Shown here one piece after another: positions 28,282-36,805 of a DNA stretch of 64,000 nucleotides. This DNA comes from Oscillospiraceae bacterium. GTDB lineage: Bacteria > Bacillota > Clostridia > Oscillospirales > Oscillospiraceae. Numbering within the stretch: position 1 is the first letter of the stretch; the number at the start of each line of letters is the position of its first letter. Where the stretch lies: contig JAAWQX010000007.1 in NCBI GenBank assembly GCA_022800755.1, forward strand, positions 32,427-96,426, written 5' to 3'. Made by a program: the position numbers and the translations under genes. Below the pieces are notes generated by a model. That model was not told the DNA's origin and made no database searches. It worked only from the letters and a program-made list of their open reading frames with translations.

Positions 28282-29135
28282 GTATTCAATGCGCACACCT
28301 GACCAAGCGGTTCGGGGATAAAGTGATCGCCCTGGATGACGTATCCGTCACCCTGGAGCGGGAAAAAATATACGGCCTGCTGGGCCGCAACGGGGCTGGC
28401 AAATCCACGCTCATGGGCCTGCTGGCGGACCGGGTCCGCCCCACCTCCGGCACCATGACCATCGAGGGCAAGCCCTTGCATAACAACACCGGACGCGTGT
28501 ACATGATGAGCGAGGAGACCCTCTACCCCGAAAATCTCAAGGTGCGGGACGTGTTCCGCTGGACGGGGGAGTTCTACGGCGGCTTTGACCACGATTTGGC
28601 CGACCGGCTGTGCGGCGAATTCGGGCTGGACCGAAAGAAAAAGGCCGGAACGCTGTCCACGGGCTATAAGACCATTTATAAAATCATCACCGCATTGTGC
28701 GTGGATGCGGACTACATCTTTTTGGATGAGCCCGTGCTGGGCATGGACGCCGGGCACCGGGAGATTTTTTACAAGGCCCTGCTGGAGACCTATATGGCCC
28801 GCCCTCGGACTTTCGTGGTGTCCACCCATCTTATCGAGGAAGTGACGGGCGTGATCGAGGACGTTATCATCATCGACCGGGGCAGACTGCTGAAAACCGC
28901 CAGCGTGGAAGACCTGCTGCGCTCCGGGTACAACGTCACCGGTGCCATCGGCGCGGTGGACGAATACTGCCGGGGCCGGGACATCATCGGATACGATACC
29001 GTCGGCGGCATCAAGACCGCGTCGGTGCTGGGCAAAGCGGAAAACGTCCCCGACGGGCTGACGGTCAGCCCCTTGGACCTGCAAAAGCTGTTCATCCGCA
29101 TGACGGAGCATAAGGAGGGAACGCGCTATGAATAA
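28278..29135 (+). CDS. ABC transporter ATP-binding protein
   Basis: A 285-residue ATPase. Walker A is GRNGAGKSTL (about 35-44), and Walker B is YIFLDEPVLGMD. The signature segment reads TLSTGYKTIYKI instead of a canonical LSGGQ, as in many YtrB-type ATPases. STHLIEE carries the switch histidine. About 70 residues follow the ATPase core. It overlaps the GntR stop by 4 bp. Confidence 0.9.
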   Translation: MSIQCAHLTKRFGDKVIALDDVSVTLEREKIYGLLGRNGAGKSTLMGLLADRVRPTSGTMTIEGKPLHNNTGRVYMMSEETLYPENLKVRDVFRWTGEFYGGFDHDLADRLCGEFGLDRKKKAGTLSTGYKTIYKIITALCVDADYIFLDEPVLGMDAGHREIFYKALLETYMARPRTFVVSTHLIEEVTGVIEDVIIIDRGRLLKTASVEDLLRSGYNVTGAIGAVDEYCRGRDIIGYDTVGGIKTASVLGKAENVPDGLTVSPLDLQKLFIRMTEHKEGTRYE

Positions 29136-29835
29136 ACGGACTTTGGCGGCAACAAAATATCAGCTTTGGGAAAGCCGCACCGCGGTCATCACCTTTTACA
29201 TCGTTTTGCTGCTGGTGTTTCTGTGCAACATCATTTTGAACCAGGTCGCCACAGCCGATGACGGCGGCTCACATAATAACTATGACGGCATCAGCTTCAT
29301 TTTCCTGTTCGTAGCGGGAATCACCACCTTCGGGCAGGAGCTTCGGCTGTACCTGCAATGCGGCTTGAGCCGGAAGCAGCTCACCATCAGTTTGCTGCTC
29401 AGTATGCTGGGCCTGTCCCTTATCATGACGGTGTGCGACTTTGTGTTCCATCTGTTCATCACTGCGGCCGCCCCCTTTGCCCACGGAGTCGTCCTCCCCA
29501 TGATGGGCCAGATGCTTTACCCGGGGACAAATGTGCTGGTACGCCTTCTGGTCCATTTCTTCGCCTTGACCATGTTCAGCTATCTGGGTCTGCTGATTTC
29601 AGCTATTTTCTTCCAGATCCCCAAAAAGTTCCGCTGGATCTACTGCGCGGGCCTGCCTGTGGGCGCCATCGCCCTGAGCATCCGCGTCGCCCTCGACTTA
29701 GGCTCTGAGCGGGTCACTTCGCTCTTCCTGACTTTCTTCGGCTCGCCGTTGCACGCCATCGGTTCATTCAGCCTCATCACAGTGGTTTTGCTGCTGATTT
29801 CCCATTTTCTGACCATGCGCAGCTATCTGCGGTAA
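29128..29835 (+). CDS. ABC-2-like membrane protein of the YtrA-type operon
   Basis: A 235-residue protein with about six membrane helices (around residues 18-38, 55-70, 84-108, 130-155, 170-190 and 208-230). It overlaps the ATPase gene by 8 bp and is followed by a terminator, so it is presumably the permease. The family is not recognised beyond that; the substrate is unknown. Confidence 0.75.
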   Translation: MNKRTLAATKYQLWESRTAVITFYIVLLLVFLCNIILNQVATADDGGSHNNYDGISFIFLFVAGITTFGQELRLYLQCGLSRKQLTISLLLSMLGLSLIMTVCDFVFHLFITAAAPFAHGVVLPMMGQMLYPGTNVLVRLLVHFFALTMFSYLGLLISAIFFQIPKKFRWIYCAGLPVGAIALSIRVALDLGSERVTSLFLTFFGSPLHAIGSFSLITVVLLLISHFLTMRSYLR

Positions 29836-29842
29836 CACGTGC

Positions 29843-29872
29843 AAACTGCCGTCCAAATGGACGGCAGTTTTT
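29843..29872 (+). terminator. Terminator of the YtrA-type operon
   Basis: 12-bp arms (AAACTGCCGTCC and its complement) with a 4-nt loop, ending in T5. Confidence 0.9.
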
Positions 29873-29878
29873 GTTTAC

Positions 29879-29906
29879 TTGCATTTTTCGGCAAAATTCG
29901 TATAAT
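29879..29906 (+). promoter_or_regulatory. Promoter of the CmpB-like gene
   Basis: TTGCAT (29879-29884) and TATAAT (29901-29906) with a 16-bp spacer, directly after the terminator. Confidence 0.6.
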
Positions 29907-29930
29907 CTCCTATTGGAGGTTGAGTTTGCG

Positions 29931-30878
29931 ATGACTATTCAATTTTTCAACGGCGTGACCCTCACGCTGTACGAATTGTTTCTGATTTTCTTTACATACG
30001 GGTTCCTGGGCTGGTGCAGCGAGGTGGCGTTCGCCACGCTGAAAACCGGCGGCTTTGTGAACCGGGGCTTTCTCAACGGCCTCATCTGCCCCATTTACGG
30101 GTTCGGTATGTTAATCGTGGTCGTGTGCCTGACCCCGCTCAATGACAGCTGGCCTCTGCTGTTTTTGGGTTCCATGGCGCTGACCACGGCGCTGGAATTT
30201 TTCACCGGCTGGGTGCTGGAAAAGCTGTTTCAAACCAAGTGGTGGGACTATTCAGAGCGGAAATTTAACGTAAAGGGCTATATCTGCCTGGAATTTTCCA
30301 TCCTGTGGGGTCTGGCCTGCGTACTCATCATGCGGGTATTGCACCCGGAGATCATGCGCTTTCTGCATTGGGTCCCCCACCGGCTGGGACTTTGCGTCAT
30401 CGCGCTGTGCGTTGTGCTGGGCATCATTGACTTGGCGGCAACGGTATCCGCCATCCGTGGACTGCAAAAGCGGCTGCGGCGGCTCACCGCCATGGCAGAG
30501 GGGATGCACGACGTCTCCGACAGCCTGGGCGGGAATATTTCCGGCGCGGTGCAAGCTGTAAAGGCCTATACCGAAGAGGAAAAGGCCGTGCTAGAGGAAG
30601 TGACCGCTATGGTGGAGGCCCACCGGGCGGAGGAAAAGGCCCTTGCCGCCGCCCACCGTCAGCAAGAGCAGGAACTTTGGGACCGCCTCCGGGGCGAGAC
30701 AAAGGAAGCCCGGGCCGAGCGCCTGCAATTCCGGCAATCGGAGTTCCGGCAAAAGCTGCTGGAGGTTCGTTCCGGGGAAAAGCGCCTCATCCGGGCCTTC
30801 CCCGCTTTGCGAGTCCGTGATGACCAAGATGCTCTGAATCGGCTGCGCAAAGCCATCGACAAAAAGAACGAAAAATAA
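29931..30878 (+). CDS. Putative ABC transporter permease (CmpB family, PF06541)
   Basis: A 315-residue protein. Four or five N-terminal membrane helices contain the family pattern FTYGFLGWCSEVAFATLKTGGFVNRGFLNGLICPIYGFG, read in pieces from residue 20, and WWDYSERKFNVKGYIC near 105. From about residue 180 a long charged coiled-coil tail follows. ATG 29931 has TTGGAGG upstream; the frame is open to 29871. Despite the family name no ATPase partner is adjacent, so a transport role is uncertain. Confidence 0.75.
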   Translation: MTIQFFNGVTLTLYELFLIFFTYGFLGWCSEVAFATLKTGGFVNRGFLNGLICPIYGFGMLIVVVCLTPLNDSWPLLFLGSMALTTALEFFTGWVLEKLFQTKWWDYSERKFNVKGYICLEFSILWGLACVLIMRVLHPEIMRFLHWVPHRLGLCVIALCVVLGIIDLAATVSAIRGLQKRLRRLTAMAEGMHDVSDSLGGNISGAVQAVKAYTEEEKAVLEEVTAMVEAHRAEEKALAAAHRQQEQELWDRLRGETKEARAERLQFRQSEFRQKLLEVRSGEKRLIRAFPALRVRDDQDALNRLRKAIDKKNEK

Positions 30879-30884
30879 ACGCAA

Positions 30885-30910
30885 CCGCCGCCCCGAAACC
30901 GGGGCGGCGG
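30885..30910. terminator. Convergent terminator
   Basis: 10-11 bp GC arms (CCGCCGCCCCG and its complement) with a 4-nt loop between the convergent CmpB-like and DUF4179 genes. Confidence 0.8.
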
Positions 30911-30914
30911 CTTC

Positions 30915-32213
30915 TTATTTGGTCGGAATTTCCACGCTCACAGGCGTATCCGGCACCCACTCATCCGTGCGGATCAGGGTCAGATATACCTCGTCATAGT
31001 CATAAGCGTCCACATACAGGAATTGGGTCCCGACCCCATCATCGTGGGAATAGCCCATATGCCCGCTGGTATCTTTTGTGCCGTCCGGCGCGGTGTATTC
31101 CCAGGAAAATACGCCGCCGTGGACACCTTGACACTCCCTTGCCACGATTTGCAGTTCCCAGCCCGTGTCCGTGCGCTTGATAGAATCAATGCGTCCGTCA
31201 AATGGGATGGGATCGTGGTCCCCGGTGGTGAGATCGACCCACACCGGTTCGGCGTTTTTGTCCAGGAACGCCGCGCCGGTGATGACCAATTTCATGCCGC
31301 CGGCGTCATAAAAATAATTGCTCTCGGCGTAGAGCGACAGATTTTCTCCGTCTCCCGTCGCGCTGATGCCGCCGGAACTGCCGGGCTTCAGACGGGTGCC
31401 GTCGGAGAGCTCCAGATAAAATTCCAGATGGTACAGCTTCAGCCTGTTGTCCGGGTCGGCCTTGAGATTCACCCGGATATGGGTGGGATAGGTCTCCACC
31501 TGAGTCACCGTGAAGCGCTGGCCGCCCAGGTCCAACGACCGGTTCACCGTGACGGTTCTCCCCTGCTCGGCAAGCTGCGGCTCGATGTCCAGCGTGAATT
31601 CCGGGTTGAACAGGTCTGCCGCGACAAGGTCGCCTCGCTCGTCCATGCTCCAAATATACAGCGTGACCCGCAGGCGGTCCGGGACGGACGCGCCCTCGAT
31701 GAAATTGATCGTGGCGGACAGCAGCTCGCCGTTTTCCACATAAGGCATTCCGCTGACGATGGTCGCCTTGGCGTCTTCTCCATCCGGCAAACGCGCATCC
31801 AGTGTGGCGGAAAGGTGGTCATACACTTCGGAATCCAATGTAAAATACACGACCACCTGCTTCTGGTCCACAATGATAGATTCAATCGTGGCAGTGATGC
31901 CGTTTCCCGTTTGGGTCTGGCCAACCGTTTGCACCTGTCCGTGCTCCACAGCCTGGGTAAGAGACGGGGAAAAGGACACCGCCGCCGCCAATTTGTCCAG
32001 AATGGGGATATTGCTGCATGCGTGGGCCACGCCGGGAACCAGATTCACCAGCGCCGCGAAGCAGACAAACAACGCCGCGGCCACGCTCAAGGGCTGTAAG
32101 AAAAAGCGTTTGCGGTTCCTGCGGGAAACGGCTCTTTCCACGGTACCGGCCGCAGTTTCCGGCAGCGGCTCCAGTTCCGCCAGGAACGCTTGATATTCTT
32201 CCATACGGTTCAT
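30915..32213 (-). CDS. DUF4179 domain-containing protein, probable anti-sigma factor
   Basis: A 432-residue protein with a cytoplasmic N-terminus (residues 1-40, with a basic RRNRKRFF patch), one membrane helix (about 41-65, LSVAAALFVCFAALVNLVPG) and a large extracellular beta-rich domain. This is the DUF4179 layout, regularly encoded behind an ECF-type sigma factor. Its start overlaps the sigma gene stop by 4 bp, so an anti-sigma or signal-sensing role is likely; that is inferred from context. Confidence 0.8.
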   Translation of the reverse strand: MNRMEEYQAFLAELEPLPETAAGTVERAVSRRNRKRFFLQPLSVAAALFVCFAALVNLVPGVAHACSNIPILDKLAAAVSFSPSLTQAVEHGQVQTVGQTQTGNGITATIESIIVDQKQVVVYFTLDSEVYDHLSATLDARLPDGEDAKATIVSGMPYVENGELLSATINFIEGASVPDRLRVTLYIWSMDERGDLVAADLFNPEFTLDIEPQLAEQGRTVTVNRSLDLGGQRFTVTQVETYPTHIRVNLKADPDNRLKLYHLEFYLELSDGTRLKPGSSGGISATGDGENLSLYAESNYFYDAGGMKLVITGAAFLDKNAEPVWVDLTTGDHDPIPFDGRIDSIKRTDTGWELQIVARECQGVHGGVFSWEYTAPDGTKDTSGHMGYSHDDGVGTQFLYVDAYDYDEVYLTLIRTDEWVPDTPVSVEIPTK

Positions 32214-32674
32214 GTCTCAACCTCCAATTCCAGCCGCAGCAGACGCAGCGCCCGCTGCTGGCGGGTCGCCACTGTCCCCTGGGGCAGTTTCAGGATGTCC
32301 GCGGTCTCCGCCTGGGTGTACCCGGCGAAGAAGCGCAAAATGATCACATTCTTCAAATCTTCCGGCAGCCTTGACAGCGCTTGCTTCAGCGGCAGGCTGT
32401 CGAACTGCTCCGCGGTGAGCTCTTCCGCGTGCTCCAAAGGCGTCAAGCGTCCCCGGCGGGCCTGTTCCCGGTGACACTCGTTGAGCAGAATCCGGGTCAG
32501 CCAAGTGTCGAAATAGTCCGGCTCCCGCAATTTCCCCGCGGCGCATAAGCCTCTGTACACCGCCTCGTCTAAAACGTCCACAGCCTGACAGGGGTCGCCC
32601 AGCCAGCACAAGGCCGTGCGGTACAGTTTTGGCCGCAGCATTTCCGCCCGCTGGGCATAGGTTTTCATATCCAA
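32210..32674 (-). CDS. Sigma-70 family (ECF-like) RNA polymerase sigma factor
   Basis: A 154-residue sigma factor: region 2 (LYRTALCWLGDPCQAVDVLDEAVYRGL) and region 4 (LPEDLKNVIILRFFAGYTQAE, followed by TADILKLPQGTVATRQQRAL). The start may be TTG 32674, with GGCGGTGA 6-7 nt upstream, or ATG 32668. A TGAAC direct repeat upstream of the gene (around 32708-32730) could be part of an autoregulated ECF promoter, but this is weak. It is paired with the DUF4179 gene. Confidence 0.88.
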   Translation of the reverse strand: MDMKTYAQRAEMLRPKLYRTALCWLGDPCQAVDVLDEAVYRGLCAAGKLREPDYFDTWLTRILLNECHREQARRGRLTPLEHAEELTAEQFDSLPLKQALSRLPEDLKNVIILRFFAGYTQAETADILKLPQGTVATRQQRALRLLRLELEVET

Positions 32675-32757
32675 TCTGTGTCACCGCCTTTCATGGTACT
32701 TTCATTCATTAGACCGTTCACCCGGGCATTTTGTTCACGGGTTGAAAAAATTATAGC

Positions 32758-32787
32758 AAAAAAGACCGCACACCATGCGGTCTTTTT
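32758..32787 (-). terminator. Terminator of the ECF S-component gene
   Basis: GACCGCA/TGCGGTC arms with a 5-nt loop, flanked by A6 and T5. Confidence 0.9.
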
Positions 32788-32797
32788 GTTTCCTCTC

Positions 32798-33337
32798 TTA
32801 GGCTTTTGTACGGGACAAGGTTTGCGGCAAGCCCGTTTTATCCAGCAGGACATACAGCGCCAGACCTCCGGCCAGACCGAAAATTCCCTGCACAATGTTC
32901 CCCGGGATACTCGCCGCCGCGGCCATGCCATAGCCCAGGAACGCGGCTTCGTAGGCAAAGTACCCCAGCACCATCACAGCTTCCGCCCCGAGGGCACTTA
33001 GCACTCGGGTGACTGTTCGGATTCTGCGGCTGTCCGCTTTTCTGAACACCAGGCCATATGCTGTCACCGCCATTAAGCCCTTGATGACCAGTGTTCCCGG
33101 TACGTAAGCCATATAGCCCCCCAGCAGATCTGTGAGTGCAGACCCCACGCCGGCGGCGAAAAAGCCATAGGCCGGCCCAAGCAGCCAACCGCTGAGCAGC
33201 ACCAGGATATCGCCCAGATTCACATAACCGTTCGTCACCGGTGTCGGCACTTTAATAATCATCGTAGCCACGCAGGTCAGCGCCGTGAGCAGCGCCGTAA
33301 CGGACAGGCGGTAAATTTTAGAATCAGACATACTCAT
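32798..33337 (-). CDS. ECF transporter S component
   Basis: A 179-residue membrane protein with about six helices. The segments GYVNLGDILVLLSGWLLGP and GVGSALTDLLGGYMAYVPGT are typical of the HmpT/PdxU-type substrate-binding subunits of energy-coupling-factor vitamin transporters. The start at 33337 has AAGGGG close upstream; 33331 is an alternative. No A/A'/T subunits are adjacent, consistent with a group II ECF system sharing a module encoded elsewhere. The divergent MocR/PdxR-type regulator suggests a vitamin B6 substrate; that is inference. Confidence 0.85.
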   Translation of the reverse strand: MSMSDSKIYRLSVTALLTALTCVATMIIKVPTPVTNGYVNLGDILVLLSGWLLGPAYGFFAAGVGSALTDLLGGYMAYVPGTLVIKGLMAVTAYGLVFRKADSRRIRTVTRVLSALGAEAVMVLGYFAYEAAFLGYGMAAAASIPGNIVQGIFGLAGGLALYVLLDKTGLPQTLSRTKA

Positions 33338-33403
33338 GCACCCCTTGCGTTTCATAACTGTGTGTATTATACTGGATTCTGGTCTGATTAAAATACTCAC
33401 TTC

Positions 33404-33419
33404 TATAAAATTTTATAAT
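33404..33419. promoter_or_regulatory. Palindrome overlapping the -10 box of the MocR gene
   Basis: A perfect 14-bp palindrome TATAAAATTTTATA (33404-33417) overlaps the rightward -10 TATAAT (33414-33419); no good -35 is seen. A leftward -10 TATAAT for the ECF gene lies at 33366-33371, also without a clear -35. The pattern suggests control by the MocR protein of itself and the transporter. Confidence 0.5.
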
Positions 33420-33439
33420 ATCAGTTGGAGGATTTCCCC

Positions 33440-34831
33440 ATGCTCACCTATCTGCTCGACACCAACAACGGCAGACTGTACGAACAGTTGTACGAACAAA
33501 TGAAACAAGACATCCTGCAAGGCGTTTTAAAAGCCGGAGAGCGCCTGCCCTCCAAGCGGAAGCTGGCAGAACACCTGGGAGTGAGCGTGGTCACCGTGGA
33601 AACGGCATACAGCCAGCTCATGGCGGAAGGTTACGTAGAATCCGCGGAAAAGCGGGGATATTTTGTATCCCAGGTAGAGCAAGCCCTGCCCCGCCCTGCG
33701 CCAAAACCGTTTATTTCAACGGAAGGCCAGGAGCCTAACATCTTTATGGATTTAAAAAGCAACCTCATTTCCACGGAGCAGTTTCCCTTTTCCGTATGGG
33801 CCAAAATCATGCGCCGGGCACTGCTGGAACAAGATAAACGCCTACTACAGCCAATGAAATACAACGGCATTCCCGAACTCCGGCAAGCCATCGCGGGTTA
33901 TTTGTATCAGGCCCGTGGGATGCGGGTGCATCCGGAACAGATCCTCATCGGGGCCGGAACGGAGTATCTGTACGGCTTGCTCGTTCAATTGCTGGGGCGG
34001 GATCGGATATACGCTGTGGAAGACCCCGGTTATCAGACCATCGCCCGGATCTATGAGGTCAACGGAGCGAAATATGTCCCCATCCCCATTGACCGGCAGG
34101 GCTTGAGCGTCCGGGCGCTGGATAAAACCGCCGTCGATGTGGTCCACATCTCCCCATCCCACCACTACCCCACCGGTATCGTCATGCCCGTGTCCCGGCG
34201 GCAGGAACTGTTGCGCTGGGCCATGTGCGGCCCAAACCGGTATATCATCGAGGACGACTACGATTCTGAATTCCGATTCGTAGGCCGACCCATCCCCACG
34301 CTGTACGGCGACGGAGAGAGCGGACGGGTCATTTATATCAACACATTCTCCAAGACCCTCGCCCCGTCCATCCGTATCTCTTATTTGATCCTGCCGCCGC
34401 AGCTGATGGAACTTTACCGGGCGCGTCTGGGATTTTACAGCTGCACCGTCCCCAGTTTCGAGCAATACGCGCTGGCGCAGTTCATTGACAGCGGCAGCTT
34501 TGAGCGGCACATTGCCCGCATGAAAAAGCTCTACCGCATCCGCCGGAACGAGATTATCGCCGCGATCCAAAGTAGTCCGTTATCAAAACGCTGTACCATT
34601 TTTGAGCAGGACGCAGGCCTGCACTTCCTCGCCCGGCTGGATACCGGTCTGCCGGACATGGTCCTGAAATCCCGCGCCCAGTCTCTGGGCGTGCGTATGG
34701 CCTGCTTGTCGGATTATGTGTACGAGAAAAATCCCGCGTACGACCATATATTGGTGGTCAACTACGCCGGGATCGAGATGGAAAAGTTCCCCACCGCCCT
34801 GGAACGCCTCGCCGGGGCGCTGGATGAATAG
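33440..34831 (+). CDS. MocR/PdxR-like transcriptional regulator (GntR HTH + aminotransferase-like domain)
   Basis: A 463-residue fusion: a GntR winged helix (residues about 10-75; LPSKRKLAEHLGVSVVTVETAYSQL, read in parts) joined to a fold-type I aminotransferase domain (about 110-460). The PLP-binding region is kept: IIEDDYDSEFR with the Asp, and NTFSKTLAPSIR with the Schiff-base Lys. Such proteins sense PLP; PdxR activates vitamin B6 synthesis or uptake. ATG 33440 has TTGGAGG upstream. It diverges from an ECF vitamin transporter subunit. Confidence 0.88.
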   Translation: MLTYLLDTNNGRLYEQLYEQMKQDILQGVLKAGERLPSKRKLAEHLGVSVVTVETAYSQLMAEGYVESAEKRGYFVSQVEQALPRPAPKPFISTEGQEPNIFMDLKSNLISTEQFPFSVWAKIMRRALLEQDKRLLQPMKYNGIPELRQAIAGYLYQARGMRVHPEQILIGAGTEYLYGLLVQLLGRDRIYAVEDPGYQTIARIYEVNGAKYVPIPIDRQGLSVRALDKTAVDVVHISPSHHYPTGIVMPVSRRQELLRWAMCGPNRYIIEDDYDSEFRFVGRPIPTLYGDGESGRVIYINTFSKTLAPSIRISYLILPPQLMELYRARLGFYSCTVPSFEQYALAQFIDSGSFERHIARMKKLYRIRRNEIIAAIQSSPLSKRCTIFEQDAGLHFLARLDTGLPDMVLKSRAQSLGVRMACLSDYVYEKNPAYDHILVVNYAGIEMEKFPTALERLAGALDE

Positions 34832-34847
34832 TTGGAAATAAACGCAA

Positions 34848-34881
34848 AAAAGCCTTGAAACAATACTGTTTCAAGGCTTTT
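34848..34881. terminator. Bidirectional terminator between MocR gene and tRNA-Val
   Basis: 15-bp arms AAAAGCCTTGAAACA and its complement with a 4-nt loop; A-rich on the left, T4 on the right. Confidence 0.9.
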
Positions 34882-34884
34882 CAC

Positions 34885-34961
34885 TGGTGGACGATACAGG
34901 ACTTGAACCTGTGACCCTCCGCACGTCAAGCGGATGCTCATACCAGCTGAGCTAATCGTCC
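34885..34961 (-). tRNA. tRNA-Val (anticodon GAC)
   Basis: A 77-nt cloverleaf on the minus strand: acceptor GGACGAT pairing with ATCGTCC, D-arm GCTC/GAGC, anticodon stem TCCGC/GCGGA with loop TTGACGT (anticodon GAC), T-arm ACAGG-TTCAAGT-CCTGT, and an encoded CCA. Confidence 0.95.
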
Positions 34962-34977
34962 ATAGCGAGCATGGAAC

Positions 34978-35006
34978 ATTTTACACGATGCGCATCGGAA
35001 TGTCAA
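34978..35006 (-). promoter_or_regulatory. tRNA-Val promoter
   Basis: On the minus strand, TTGACA (35001-35006) and TAAAAT (34978-34983) are 17 bp apart, just upstream of the tRNA. Confidence 0.8.
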
Positions 35007-35044
35007 GTGTTTTTCTGACTTTTTCCTGTTTTTCTGCGCAAAGT

Positions 35045-35083
35045 ATTTGTCTGCTTGCAAACAGCGGACAAATTTTGTATCAT
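35045..35083 (+). promoter_or_regulatory. Promoter of the two-component operon
   Basis: TTGCAA (35055-35060) and TATCAT (35078-35083), 17 bp apart. A 7-bp inverted repeat ATTTGTC/GACAAAT (35045-35051 and 35067-35073) brackets the -35 box and may be a regulator site. Confidence 0.55.
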
Positions 35084-35111
35084 GATAGCAGCATCCAAAG
35101 GAGCTGACTGT

Positions 35112-35786
35112 ATGGAACGCATTTTGATCGTGGAAGATGATACCGCACTGCGCAACGGGATTGCGTTGGCCCTGCGCGGCGAAGGACGGTGGGTGGATGT
35201 ATGCCCCGACCTCGCGGCGGCGCGAGCGTTTTTATCCGAAATGGTGCCGGACCTCATTTTATTGGATATCAATCTGCCGGACGGCAGCGGGCTGGATCTG
35301 TGCAGAGACCTGCGGGTCCATTCCGGCGTACCGGTGATTTTCCTGACCGCCAATGACACGGAATTGGACGAAGTCATGGGGTTGGAAGCCGGCGGAGACG
35401 ATTATATCACAAAGCCCTTTTCCCTCGCGGTCTTGCGGGCCAGGGTAGACGCGGCGCTGCGCCGGGGGACCGTCTCGGACCCGGTCTGGTGCGTGGGCGA
35501 CCTGCGGCTGGATTTTCAAAACATGCGGTTCACCAAGGGCGGTCTTGACTTGAACCTGAGCAAAACGGAACTGCGCCTGCTCCGCCTGCTGGTGGAAAAC
35601 CGAGGCCGCACCCTCACCCGGGATCAACTGCTGGACAGCATTTGGGACGGCGGTGAATTTGTGGACGAAAACGCCCTGTCTGTCGCCATCCGCCGGCTAC
35701 GGGGAAAAATCGAGAATGACCCAAAAGCGCCCCGCTTCATCCAGACGGTCTACGGCATCGGCTATACCTGGAGGGACCCGTCATGA
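35112..35786 (+). CDS. OmpR-family response regulator
   Basis: A 224-residue two-domain regulator. The receiver domain has the acidic pocket EDD (residues 8-10), the phospho-acceptor Asp in LLDINLPDGSG (about 51) and the Lys in YITKPFS. The C-terminal winged helix (about 130-222) has LNLSKTELRLLRLLVENRGR and ends VYGIGYTW. ATG 35112 has AAAGGAG upstream. It overlaps the kinase gene by 4 bp and is likely the BceR-like activator of the following ABC genes. Confidence 0.93.
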   Translation: MERILIVEDDTALRNGIALALRGEGRWVDVCPDLAAARAFLSEMVPDLILLDINLPDGSGLDLCRDLRVHSGVPVIFLTANDTELDEVMGLEAGGDDYITKPFSLAVLRARVDAALRRGTVSDPVWCVGDLRLDFQNMRFTKGGLDLNLSKTELRLLRLLVENRGRTLTRDQLLDSIWDGGEFVDENALSVAIRRLRGKIENDPKAPRFIQTVYGIGYTWRDPS

Positions 35787-36685
35787 CGCTTTGGGAAATC
35801 ATCTTACTGATCCTCGCCGCTACTGCGGTCTTCGCGAGCGCGGTATACGGGATTCAAACGCGGCAAGTCATGGCGCGGCTGGAACGTATGCTGGATGACG
35901 CTATCCATGGACAATTCCGGGAATCCCAATACGACGAGACGCATCTGTCTCGGCTGGAAGCAAAATTCGGACAATTCCTGTCGGCCAGCAGCTTGTCCCG
36001 GGAGCGGATCGAGACGGACCGCAAAAATTTGACCGAAACCATCGGGGACATTTCACACCAGACAAAAACCCCCATCGCCAATATGGTGCTGTACACTCAA
36101 CTGCTGCTGGAACAGGACTTATCCCCGGATGCCCTCGAATTGGCTGTGCAGATCGGGGCCCAGGGAGAAAAGCTGGACAGTCTCATCCAATCGCTGGTAA
36201 AAACCTCCCGCCTGGAAACGGGTGTGATCACGCCCACGCCAGTGTCCAGCGACATAGGCACGCTGTTCGGCGAATTGGAACGCGGATACACCCCGGCAGC
36301 CCAGGCCAAAGGGGTCACTCTCTGTTTCCCGGAAAAGCCCAGTCTCTTTGCGGCATTCGACCCAAAATGGACAGCCGAAGCCGTGGGGAACATCATTCAT
36401 AACGCCATCAAATACACCTCATCCGGTGGAAGCGTTACGGTATCTTGCCAGAGCTACGAGTTGTTCTGCCGCATCAATGTAACAGATACCGGCATCGGCA
36501 TCCCGGAGGAGGAACAAGCCCGGATCTTCCAACGCTTCTACCGGGGCAGCCAGGTTCGGCAGGAAGATGGTGTAGGCGTCGGGTTGTACCTGTCCCGCCA
36601 GATCATCACGGCCCAGGGTGGATATATAAAAGTGCAGAGCACGTCTGGTAAAGGCAGCATATTTTCCGTATTTTTGCCGACGTAA
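35783..36685 (+). CDS. Sensor histidine kinase, single membrane segment
   Basis: A 300-residue kinase. One N-terminal membrane helix (about 3-24) is visible and there is no sizeable extracellular domain. The phospho-acceptor His lies in GDISHQTKTPIANM (about 93), the N box is NIIHNAIKYTSSGG, and the G boxes are DTGIGIPEEEQ and GVGVGLYLSRQII. Bce-type kinases normally have two helices and no sensor domain, so this is a reduced variant that probably senses through the permease. Confidence 0.92.
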   Translation: MTLWEIILLILAATAVFASAVYGIQTRQVMARLERMLDDAIHGQFRESQYDETHLSRLEAKFGQFLSASSLSRERIETDRKNLTETIGDISHQTKTPIANMVLYTQLLLEQDLSPDALELAVQIGAQGEKLDSLIQSLVKTSRLETGVITPTPVSSDIGTLFGELERGYTPAAQAKGVTLCFPEKPSLFAAFDPKWTAEAVGNIIHNAIKYTSSGGSVTVSCQSYELFCRINVTDTGIGIPEEEQARIFQRFYRGSQVRQEDGVGVGLYLSRQIITAQGGYIKVQSTSGKGSIFSVFLPT

Positions 36686-36692
36686 AATGGAA

Positions 36693-36758
36693 ATCTTACA
36701 AAAGTGTTAGATTTTCGTCCGCTGTGGAAAGATTCTGGTTAGATTCATCTGGTATAGT
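36693..36758 (+). promoter_or_regulatory. BceR-like binding site and activated promoter
   Basis: ATCTTACA-AAAG-TGTTAGAT (36693-36712) is an inverted repeat with one mismatch, close to the published BceR consensus TNACA-N4-TGTAA. A -10 TATAGT lies at 36753-36758 without a recognisable -35, as expected of a promoter needing the response regulator. Confidence 0.6.
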
Positions 36759-36805
36759 CTGTGTTGTCAAAAACGACACAGACTATTTTTTGGAGGTTTT
36801 TCATC

